Below, in pieces: positions 1 through 4,718 of a stretch of 11,319 nucleotides of DNA. The stretch is from NCBI GenBank assembly GCA_021844725.1, contig JAKBSX010000035.1, positions 1-11,319 on the forward strand, written 5' to 3'. The notes beneath the pieces are model-generated. The model saw only the letters and a list, made by a program, of their open reading frames with translations, ran no database searches and had not been told where the DNA came from. This stretch comes from Actinomycetes bacterium. Its GTDB lineage: Bacteria > Actinomycetota > Acidimicrobiia > Acidimicrobiales > Acidimicrobiaceae. The translations under genes and the position numbers were made by a program. The first letter of the stretch is position 1; every line of letters starts with the position of its first letter.

Positions 1-109
1 CTCCGTCCACAAGGGCCTTAAATGGAGTATCAAGCAAAGAGTCAATACGTCTAGGGCCATCTATGGTCATAATAATAGTGTCAGGCGCAACACAACATGG
101 GTTCGTCAG
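1..109 (-). pseudogene. nrdJ: Inverted fragment: end of nrdJ N-extein plus start of its intein
   Basis: Read on the minus strand from about 109 down to 1, one open frame gives LTNPC followed by CVAPDTIIMTIDGPRRI and then about 15 more residues ending LVDG. NPC is the active-site cysteine motif of monomeric B12-dependent ribonucleotide reductase (Cys408 in the Lactobacillus leichmannii enzyme). CVAPDT...TIDGP is a typical intein N-terminal splicing block with Cys1. This is the piece missing in front of the plus-strand nrdJ/intein frame that begins just to its right, but in the opposite orientation. The right edge lies somewhere between about 104 and 127, where the plus-strand intein sequence becomes recognisable. 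The left edge is outside the window. It is either a real inversion or a fold-back chimera at a contig end. Confidence 0.75.
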
Positions 110-873
110 AAAACTGTGATTTGGATGAAGGGTATTTGTTGGGAGTATTTTTGGGAGACGGAAACTTTATGTATCCACAGAGTAATTCTAGGGCCGAAGT
201 TAAGGTTTGGACCAAAGACGAAGGCAGCGATGGTATCGCGGAGACGGCCCTAGTGTGTGCTGAAAAATTGAAGCATCGCTCAGACTGGAATGGCTGGTCT
301 AATGCTGGTTTGTATAGCAGAATGGCAATCGGAAGATTACCTCAGCGATTTGGTATGGACTGGGGCAACAAACACGTTAATGAATTTATCGAATTGACTT
401 CTTCCGAGTTTCATGAAGGATTCTTAAGGGGATTATTTGACACAGATGGTCATATTGAAGGTACCCAACAAAAAAGTTGGTCAATTCGCCTTGGTCAGTC
501 TGATTTGTCGGATCTAAAAGCCGTACAGCGAATGTTATTGCGTCTGGGCATCAAATCCCGTATTTACCATTCTAAAGATGCCGGAATAACCGTTTTGCCA
601 GATGGTCGCGGAGGTTCCAGAGAGTATTTGACGCAAGCAAGTTGGCGTTTGGTGATTTCATCGGGCGATATTGACATATACGCAAAGCGTATCGGTTTTT
701 CACATACACAAAAAAATAAGAAGTTACAAGAAATCGTTGATTCTATTAAATTTTATAGTAAGCCCTTCAAGTCAAGAGTGCAATCCCTTGAGTTTGTCGG
801 ATTTGGCGAAGTGTGGGACGCAGAAGTGTCGGATATACACGCCTTTGATGCTAATGGTATTTATGCTCACAAT
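97..873 (+). mobile_element. Intein, LAGLIDADG endonuclease and C-terminal splicing region
   Basis: Within the nrdJ frame, residues 13-23 (YLLGVFLGDGN) and 109-120 (FLRGLFDTDGHI) are the two LAGLIDADG motifs, each with its acidic residue, about 95 residues apart as in intein homing endonucleases. The C-terminal splicing blocks are VWDAEVSDIHAFDANGIYAHN, with the terminal His-Asn, followed by Ser as first extein residue; Ser is a valid +1 nucleophile. The insertion point is directly after the active-site cysteine of NPC, so splicing would restore NPC-SEIIL. The N-terminal splicing block (Cys1) is not in this frame; it is found inverted at 1-94. Cis-splicing is therefore impossible in the sequence as given. 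Confidence 0.85.
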
Positions 874-1794
874 TCCGAAATAATTTTGAGGGATTGCCAA
901 CTCTGCAACTTAAGCGAGGTGGTAGCGCGCGCTGATGATACTATTCAAAGCCTTGAGCGCAAGGTGCGTGCGGCATCCATCATGGGGACCATTCAGAGCA
1001 GTTTTACCGATTTTCGGTATTTGTCTGACGAGTGGAAGCAAAATTGTGAGGAAGAAAGACTTCTGGGAGTTTCCATCACAGGGATCATGGATTGTCCGCT
1101 TTTAAATGATGCATCAGACCCGGATTTGCCTGAGCGTCTAGGATATCTTCAGGAATGCGTGATTGAGGAAAATACTAAGTGGGCGCAATGGCTTGGTATC
1201 AACCCTTCCACGGCTACAACCGCAGTTAAGCCGAGCGGCAACCTGAGTCAGTTGGTTGATAGCGCATCGGGCATTCATCCCCGTTTTTCCGAGTACTATG
1301 TTCGTACCAACCGGGGTACCAAGATTGATCCTATCTCCCAGTTCTTGTATATGTCGGGCATTCCCACCGAGGACGACGTTATGCAGCCGGATCGCGGATG
1401 GGTGTTTTCTTATCCGATCAAGTCTCCGGAGGGGGCTATCACCAGACATGATCTGACGGCAATAGACCAGCTAAAGCTTTGGTTGATCTATGCCCAGCAT
1501 TGGTGCGAGCACAAGCCTTCGATCACCGTGTATGTGCGCGATCACGAGTGGAATGAGGTCGGCACATTCGTTTACGATCATTTCGATAAGGTATCGGGGG
1601 TGAGCTTCCTACCATTCGACAACGGCACTTATCAGCAGGCCCCCTACACGGAGTGCTCGAAAGAAGAATATGAAGCCCTCTTGACAAACATGCCAGAGGT
1701 GCTAAACTGGGATCTGTTGAGCCAGTATGAGCAAGACGACTGGACTACAGGAGCACAGGAGCTAGCTTGTGTTGCGGGCCAGTGCGAAATCTAA
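97..1794 (+). CDS. nrdJ: Ribonucleotide reductase, class II (adenosylcobalamin-dependent), C-terminal part with intein; 5' part missing
   Basis: This frame encodes the endonuclease and C-terminal part of an intein (to 873) followed by 306 residues of a monomeric B12-dependent ribonucleoside-triphosphate reductase, which makes deoxynucleotides for phage DNA synthesis. The C-extein begins SEIILRDCQLCNLSEVV; the second cysteine of CQLC corresponds to active-site Cys419 of the L. leichmannii enzyme, and the Glu after the splice Ser to Glu410. The protein ends CVAGQCEI, the paired C-terminal redox cysteines of this family, with the expected spacing of five. The extein length fits residues 409-739 of the family. 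The ATG at 97 is only the first in-frame ATG after stop codons and is not a real start: the N-extein and intein N-terminus lie inverted just upstream. As it stands the gene cannot give a whole enzyme. Confidence 0.85.
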   Translation: MGSSENCDLDEGYLLGVFLGDGNFMYPQSNSRAEVKVWTKDEGSDGIAETALVCAEKLKHRSDWNGWSNAGLYSRMAIGRLPQRFGMDWGNKHVNEFIELTSSEFHEGFLRGLFDTDGHIEGTQQKSWSIRLGQSDLSDLKAVQRMLLRLGIKSRIYHSKDAGITVLPDGRGGSREYLTQASWRLVISSGDIDIYAKRIGFSHTQKNKKLQEIVDSIKFYSKPFKSRVQSLEFVGFGEVWDAEVSDIHAFDANGIYAHNSEIILRDCQLCNLSEVVARADDTIQSLERKVRAASIMGTIQSSFTDFRYLSDEWKQNCEEERLLGVSITGIMDCPLLNDASDPDLPERLGYLQECVIEENTKWAQWLGINPSTATTAVKPSGNLSQLVDSASGIHPRFSEYYVRTNRGTKIDPISQFLYMSGIPTEDDVMQPDRGWVFSYPIKSPEGAITRHDLTAIDQLKLWLIYAQHWCEHKPSITVYVRDHEWNEVGTFVYDHFDKVSGVSFLPFDNGTYQQAPYTECSKEEYEALLTNMPEVLNWDLLSQYEQDDWTTGAQELACVAGQCEI

Positions 1795-1807
1795 CTTTAG
1801 GAACAAT

Positions 1808-2287
1808 ATGTTATCAGTTCAATCTCTAGAATTTGTAGCCACATCTGAACCCACGCCGACGTACATCCAAGGTCATCTAAACATTTTGGCTAACCGCATC
1901 GCTGGCATCAGCGAATCAAAGGGCTTTCATGAACCCCCGGCAAAAGATGTCGGCGTTCACGCCATTGCATATCTGTATATGATTTCAGAGTTCATACGCG
2001 AGTTTGAGCAATATCGTAAAGATCCGACCATTGAGTACGATGACCCATCACCGTTGGACGCGAAGAGCTTCAACAAGGTCAAGCTGCTGCTGGTAATTTC
2101 TGAAATTATTGAAGCGATAGATGCGCTCGATGCAGGCAATGAGGAACACCATAGGGAAGAGATTGCGGACACGATTATTCGTCTGCTAGACTATTGTGGA
2201 ATGAATCAGATCGACATTGATTCGGAAGTGTCCAACAAAGTGAAGATCAATGAAAAACGGCCTCACAAGCACGGACATAATTTCTAA
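1808..2287 (+). CDS. MazG-like nucleotide pyrophosphohydrolase
   Basis: A 159-residue protein with an all-alpha NTP pyrophosphohydrolase core in its C-terminal half. The metal-binding signature is visible as ExxE (Glu99, Glu102 in SEIIEAID) and ExxD (Glu118, Asp121 in EEIADTIIRLLDY), followed by D.E...K...N.KRPHKHG, the usual tail of phage MazG-like proteins. These enzymes hydrolyse NTPs or dNTPs to monophosphate and pyrophosphate; the exact substrate (house-cleaning, dUTP, or alarmone precursor) cannot be told from sequence. The N-terminal about 85 residues are longer than a minimal MazG domain and are unassigned. I chose ATG 1808 over the upstream GTG at 1769 because AGGA lies about 6 bases before it and it starts 13 bases after the nrdJ stop. 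Both genes probably share a transcript devoted to nucleotide metabolism. Confidence 0.82.
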   Translation: MLSVQSLEFVATSEPTPTYIQGHLNILANRIAGISESKGFHEPPAKDVGVHAIAYLYMISEFIREFEQYRKDPTIEYDDPSPLDAKSFNKVKLLLVISEIIEAIDALDAGNEEHHREEIADTIIRLLDYCGMNQIDIDSEVSNKVKINEKRPHKHGHNF

Positions 2288-2335
2288 ATCATAGTATAGA
2301 TTTTTCATTTTTCGCACCGTATAAGAGTTAGCACA

Positions 2336-2419
2336 ATGATTAACATTACAGCACAGTACCTCGTATGGCATGCCGAGTATCTATCGGTGAATGCCTCACC
2401 CTTTAAAGGTAAAATGTAA
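2336..2419 (+). CDS. Possible 27-residue protein, unknown
   Basis: A short open frame with an ATG start, MINITAQYLVWHAEYLSVN..., lies alone between the MazG-like gene and the tRNA promoter. A weak purine-rich stretch (AAGAG) lies about 8 bases upstream and TATAAG about 10 bases upstream, but neither is convincing. There is no recognisable domain. It may be chance. Confidence 0.2.
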   Translation: MINITAQYLVWHAEYLSVNASPFKGKM

Positions 2420-2455
2420 CGCTCTCTGGACAAGACTTAAAAGCAGTTTATCTAG

Positions 2456-2480
2456 AGAGCCAGATCAAAAATCTGGCTCT
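2456..2480 (+). repeat. Perfect 10-bp hairpin ahead of the tRNA promoter
   Basis: AGAGCCAGAT (2456-2465) and ATCTGGCTCT (2471-2480) pair perfectly around the 5-base loop CAAAA. The right arm ends on the first base of the TTGACA box, and no T-run follows, so it is not a standard intrinsic terminator. Upstream GCTCTCT (2421-2427) could also pair with AGAGAGC (2454-2460), giving an alternative, mutually exclusive helix. It may end nrdJ/mazG transcription or be an operator. Confidence 0.55.
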
Positions 2481-2507
2481 TGACATTTGTAGGTGATGTG
2501 ATACAAT
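2480..2507 (+). promoter_or_regulatory. Sigma-70-type promoter for the tRNA cluster
   Basis: TTGACA at 2480-2485, a 16-base spacer, and TACAAT at 2502-2507 (five of six to TATAAT). The predicted start falls at about 2514, three bases before the first tRNA, which fits a promoter for the cluster. Confidence 0.7.
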
Positions 2508-2516
2508 TGAATATAT

Positions 2517-2588
2517 ACCCTCGTCGTCTAACGGATAAGGCGCTGGTCTTCTAAGCCAAGAATACGGGTTCGATTCCTGTCGGGGGTG
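2517..2588 (+). tRNA. tRNA-Arg(TCT)
   Basis: Acceptor ACCCTCG pairs with CGGGGGT; D-stem GTCT/AGGC; anticodon loop CTTCTAA gives TCT, reading AGA; T-arm ACGGG/CCTGT with loop TTCGATT; discriminator G. CCA is not encoded. The outermost pair of the anticodon stem is C-A. Confidence 0.93.
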
Positions 2589-2589
2589 C

Positions 2590-2618
2590 TTGACTATCAG
2601 AAGCGAAGGTGCTATGAT
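2590..2618 (+). promoter_or_regulatory. Promoter with extended -10, downstream of tRNA-Arg
   Basis: TTGACT (2590-2595), a 17-base spacer, TATGAT (2613-2618) preceded by TG at 2610-2611. It starts two bases after tRNA-Arg and would transcribe the structured leader and the tRNA-Tyr/Leu genes. Confidence 0.65.
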
Positions 2619-2624
2619 GGTCGT

Positions 2625-2759
2625 AACATAACAGCGATGCAGCGATGCGTAGCGATGAGGCGAAGACACCGCTTTGAGAATCAATGATTCAAGGACAAGC
2701 GTGAGCGCCGGTCGGGGGTGGGTAGCCTCCATGAGCAATCAATAGATTGCGCCTAACAC
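2625..2759 (+). ncRNA. Structured untranslated leader before tRNA-Tyr
   Basis: About 135 bases without a gene. They contain three copies of AGCGATG (2635-2656 region), a GAATC/GATTC hairpin, GGGTAGCCTCC that folds on itself, and GCAATC-AATA-GATTGC (6 bp, 4-base loop) just before tRNA-Tyr. GGTAGCCTC also occurs in the large RNA at 4258. It may simply be processed away as a 5' leader; it could also be a small RNA. Confidence 0.35.
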
Positions 2760-2841
2760 GCCCTTTATGAGGAACTGGGGTTCCTAGCGGACTGTAAATC
2801 CGTCGCTTCTGGCTGGCAAGGTTCGATTCCTTGAGAGGGCA
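2760..2841 (+). tRNA. tRNA-Tyr(GTA)
   Basis: Acceptor GCCCTTT/AGAGGGC, anticodon loop CTGTAAA (GTA), a 13-base long variable region as expected of bacterial tRNA-Tyr, T-arm CAAGG/CCTTG with loop TTCGATT, discriminator A. Confidence 0.92.
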
Positions 2842-2848
2842 TTACAAC

Positions 2849-2934
2849 ACGAGAGTGGCGAAATGGTAAACGCACTGGATTTAGGCTCCAGCGTCCCTTG
2901 TAAGGACTTAAGGGTTCAACTCCCTTCTCTCGTA
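2849..2934 (+). tRNA. tRNA-Leu(TAG)
   Basis: Acceptor ACGAGAG/CTCTCGT, anticodon stem CTGGA/TCCAG around TTTAGGC (TAG), long variable arm built on GTCC/GGAC, T-arm AAGGG/CCCTT with loop TTCAACT, discriminator A. This is a class II tRNA as expected for leucine. Confidence 0.93.
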
Positions 2935-2982
2935 TTAACTTCCGGTATATATCGTTGTATAGGTATACATGTGGAGCAATCC

Positions 2983-3009
2983 GTGGAGGTTCGAATCCTC
3001 TCAGCGGCA
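2983..3009 (+). pseudogene. Orphan 3' end of a tRNA gene
   Basis: GGAGG-TTCGAAT-CCTCT is a complete T-arm and is followed by CAGCGGCA, a normal acceptor strand plus discriminator. The matching 5' acceptor GCCGCTG is absent from the 70 bases before it, and no D-arm or anticodon arm can be folded; 2954-2970 instead holds the near-palindrome TGTATAGGTATACA. It is probably the remnant of a decayed tRNA. The same CAGCGGCAT ends tRNA-Leu(CAA) at 11279. Confidence 0.5.
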
Positions 3010-3012
3010 TAC

Positions 3013-3084
3013 GGGCCTGTAGCTCAGCGGGAGAGCACTGGTTTTGCAATCCAGAGGTCGAGATATCGTAATTCTCCAGGTCCA
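3013..3084 (+). tRNA. tRNA-Ala(TGC) with aberrant T-loop
   Basis: Acceptor GGGCCTG/CAGGTCC with the G3-U70 pair that marks alanine tRNAs; D-arm GCTC/GAGC; anticodon loop TTTGCAA (TGC); discriminator A. The T-arm is unusual: GAGAT/TTCTC with a T-T mismatch at the base of the loop, and loop ATCGTAA where TTCGAAT is normal, so bases 54 and 58 are swapped (A54, U58). Confidence 0.85.
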
Positions 3085-3093
3085 TGCTATTAT
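3085..3093 (+). promoter_or_regulatory. Extended -10 promoter TGCTATTAT
   Basis: TG-C-TATTAT starts on the base after tRNA-Ala and ends nine bases before the ATG at 3103. The expected transcription start is at or next to that ATG, implying a leaderless mRNA. No good -35 box is seen. Confidence 0.5.
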
Positions 3094-3102
3094 ATTTGCA
3101 TC

Positions 3103-3297
3103 ATGAAATATGATGACAACAAATATAGCACTAAAATACACGTCTATTATGATCGACATCGTTGGGAACGATGCCCTATCTGTCATGGTACAGGAACGGT
3201 TTCTTCCGGTTTCTATTCACCACATGGCTATGATCTTTCGTTCTCTATGAAACAGGAAAAATGCCATTCCTGTGATGGCCGAGGCATAGTGCGCTAA
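3103..3297 (+). CDS. Small zinc-finger protein with two CxxCxGxG motifs (DnaJ-like)
   Basis: A 64-residue protein with two cysteine motifs, CPICHGTG (residues 24-31) and CHSCDGRG (54-61), separated by about 22 residues. This is the pattern of the DnaJ cysteine-rich domain and of many free-standing small zinc-finger proteins; the four cysteines should bind one zinc. There is no J-domain, so it is not a DnaJ. Its partner is unknown; stand-alone members are thought to bind protein or RNA. I chose ATG 3103 because it lies just after an extended -10 element and past the end of tRNA-Ala; the longer frame upstream only reads through the tRNAs. No ribosome binding site is seen. Confidence 0.75.
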   Translation: MKYDDNKYSTKIHVYYDRHRWERCPICHGTGTVSSGFYSPHGYDLSFSMKQEKCHSCDGRGIVR

Positions 3298-3320
3298 GTC
3301 TAATCATCTTAGATGAGATA

Positions 3321-3329
3321 TGCTATACT
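3321..3329 (+). promoter_or_regulatory. Extended -10 promoter TGCTATACT
   Basis: TG-C-TATACT (3321-3329) lies 26 bases before the ATG at 3356, leaving room for a short leader with the AAAGGAG ribosome binding site. The -35 region is weak. Confidence 0.5.
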
Positions 3330-3355
3330 CTTGTTTACAACCAAAAGGAGACAAA

Positions 3356-3592
3356 ATGGCATCTGTAGTATGTAGAATGGTTTGCAACGATAAAAGAGAA
3401 CAGTCATGGGGCACGGAAGTGTTTTTGACGCCCGTCGTCGTAAACAATGAAGAAAAAGATCACGAAATCAAAGAGTTTTTTGAAGCAACCCCAGGCGGCT
3501 CTTTGCATCTTTATATCAAAAATGAAGCTGCTGCTAAGCATTTGGAGTTGGGCGGTCATTACTACATAACATTAGAACCTGTAAACAAGTAA
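3356..3592 (+). CDS. Small conserved-looking phage protein, unknown function
   Basis: A 78-residue soluble protein beginning MASVVCRMVCNDK. AAAGGAG is placed ideally before ATG 3356, which I prefer to the in-frame ATG at 3320 because that one overlaps the -10 box. The second half, with EFFEATPGGSLHLYIKN and a closing HYYITLEPVNK, resembles, from memory, a family of small phage proteins with the pattern F-ATP-G-L-L-I-N-AA-G-YY-F-P; none that I know has an assigned function. The alternation suggests a small beta fold. The next gene starts 13 bases after its stop, so the two are likely co-transcribed from the promoter at 3321. Confidence 0.8.
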   Translation: MASVVCRMVCNDKREQSWGTEVFLTPVVVNNEEKDHEIKEFFEATPGGSLHLYIKNEAAAKHLELGGHYYITLEPVNK

Positions 3593-3605
3593 AGGCAATA
3601 GCTCT

Positions 3606-3929
3606 GTGAGTAATATAAATATTTGCGAAAACGAAAATGCATCATATATGAGCATAGATTCGATCCCTTCTTTGTGTAAGGGTATCGTTATGACGATGGA
3701 TTGGGTGCGTATGCCAGATGGTCGTTCCTACTTGGGTTTTCATGGAGATATCGGTGTTGCTTCAGCGAAAGAAACATTGGGATGGGAACCTACGGGTCAT
3801 AATTCAGCCAACTGGTTTTGTAGAATTTCAGGCAAAAATTCGTCGGTAGTTCTAATGGGCTGTCAAGTACGGCTGGTGCTTGAAAATTCAAACCCTGAAA
3901 CCACTACAGACATTTATGTCGTGCCTTAA
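3606..3929 (+). CDS. Hypothetical protein, 107 residues
   Basis: The frame starts at GTG 3606, with AAAGG about ten bases upstream, directly behind the previous gene. An ATG at 3648 (MSIDSIPSLCKG) is an alternative start giving 93 residues. I do not recognise the family. The core, WVRMPDGRSYLGFHGDIGV and ANWFCRISGKNSSVVLMGCQVRLVL, reads as a small beta-rich soluble domain, and the protein ends DIYVVP. It has no signal peptide, membrane segment or metal motif. Its stop codon sits in the loop of a GCCTT/AAGGC hairpin (3923-3936) that begins the long structured non-coding stretch. Confidence 0.7.
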   Translation: MSNINICENENASYMSIDSIPSLCKGIVMTMDWVRMPDGRSYLGFHGDIGVASAKETLGWEPTGHNSANWFCRISGKNSSVVLMGCQVRLVLENSNPETTTDIYVVP

Positions 3930-4350
3930 CCAAGGCAGACGTTGATAGAAAAATCTTACCCCGCTTGGGGGATAAGTTAGGGCGACCTAACGAAAGGCGG
4001 CTTGACAACCGTCGCTCGCAAGAGTAAGCCAAGCATGTGAAACCACCGTGGATATTGCAAGATGTCCTTGTGTTGTGAGCTTCAGATGGCGGAGGGCAAT
4101 CGCCTGAGTCGCGTCATGTTACGCAGCATGACAATCTGGGTGTGGCAAGCAACATATGTGGGAAACTAGTGAATTGAGTCCGAAGTCGGTAGCCAAGGGC
4201 GGTTCGCATGAAGGGCAACTAGCAGAAAGGCGTTTTTGTGAAAGTCCAGAGATGGTCGGTAGCCTCACCAGCGAAAGCCTACGAAGGTGTGTGGTATTTT
4301 GTAGCCCAAAAGGAGACGAAGCCACTTGTCAAGCACATCTTCTGTCATAT

Positions 4351-4422
4351 TGACGATTAGCTCAAAGGTAGAGCTTTTGCATTGAAAGCAAATGGTTATC
4401 GGTTCAAATCCGATATTGTTAT
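4351..4422 (+). tRNA. Class I tRNA with anticodon TGA, identity uncertain, embedded in the large RNA
   Basis: Acceptor TGACGAT pairs with ATTGTTA using several G-T pairs; D-arm GCTC/GAGC; anticodon stem TTTGC/GCAAA around ATTGAAA, giving TGA, which would read the serine codon UCA. The variable loop has only five bases (TGGTT), whereas bacterial serine tRNAs need a long arm, and the discriminator is T, not G. T-arm ATCGG/CCGAT is normal. CCA follows directly (4423-4425); no other tRNA here encodes CCA. A real tRNA-Ser(TGA) exists at 9778. It may be a tRNA with changed charging, or a non-decoding structural part of the surrounding RNA. Confidence 0.7.
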
Positions 4423-4687
4423 CCAAGCAAAAGTCTTGACACGTAGGAAATCGAAAATTCCCTAAGTCTCCACCGCAAGGAATGGAGAGCTAAATGAATC
4501 GCAAGTTCATTTGGTTTGATAGCAAAGTAAAGTTGTCTAGAGGCTTGCAACCTTTGGGCGGAAAGAAATGCGTCGAGTAGATTTCTTCGTTACGAGTGAC
4601 GCCCGTAAGGCGTAGGGAATGGCTAGCTACCAACAGTAATGGGGGTGGATAGGATGCTAAACCATACGGCATTTGAGGCTAGCTGTT

Positions 4688-4718
4688 CGCTGGGGTAATC
4701 TCGCCCAGTGTTTTATTA
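4688..4718 (+). terminator. Intrinsic terminator
   Basis: CGCTGGG (4688-4694) pairs with CCCAGTG (4704-4710) over seven base pairs with a 9-base loop, followed by TTTTATTA. It closes the non-coding stretch and stands immediately before the tRNA 5' half at 4719. Confidence 0.75.

Larger units (their letters stand above)
3930..4718 (+). ncRNA. Candidate ornate large non-coding RNA (GOLLD/ROOL-like) with embedded tRNA
   Basis: About 790 bases with no plausible protein gene but dense helices. The 5' part has GTTAGG-GCGA-CCTAAC (3976-3991); GGCTT/AAGCC enclosing CTC-GCAA-GAG (3999-4030); GGATAT/ATGTCC (4050-4067); a three-way junction CAGAT/ATCTG holding GGCG/CGCC and GTCATG/CATGAC (4083-4138); and GC-GAAA-GC near 4271. 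A tRNA lies at 4351-4422. The 3' part has TCTCCA..GCAA..TGGAGA (4467-4488), AAATGAA..GCAA..TTCATTT (4492-4512) and an apparent pseudoknot: AAGAAAT/ATTTCTT with loop GCGTC (4570-4574) matching GACGC (4598-4602). It ends in an intrinsic terminator. Several GNRA loops, the size, the phage setting and the tRNA inside or next to it match what is known of GOLLD and ROOL RNAs. The assignment is inference: I cannot align the consensus from memory. Exact 5' end and promoter are not seen. Confidence 0.6.

Noticed and set aside
1138..1449. Minus-strand and other-frame open frames inside nrdJ
   Set aside because: They are shadows of the strongly supported reductase frame.
2765..3085. 106-residue open frame on the minus strand
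   Set aside because: It is antisense to tRNA genes, with residue patterns (GFEPPR, GVEPLSP) typical of translated T-arms. The frames at 2448-2738, 7825-8085 and 9667-9894 were dropped for the same reason.
2863..3102. Open frame running through tRNA-Leu, the orphan T-arm and tRNA-Ala into the zinc-finger gene
   Set aside because: It only reads tRNA sequence; the zinc-finger protein has its own ATG at 3103 after a -10 element.
4351..4422. tRNA-Phe(GAA) or tRNA-Cys(GCA) instead of TGA
   Set aside because: Shifting the loop to read GAA or GCA breaks the 5-bp TTTGC/GCAAA stem or loses T33.
3930..4718. Group I or group II intron, or RNase P RNA
   Set aside because: No domain V-like hairpin, no group I P7/P3 core signature and no conserved RNase P motifs could be found by eye.
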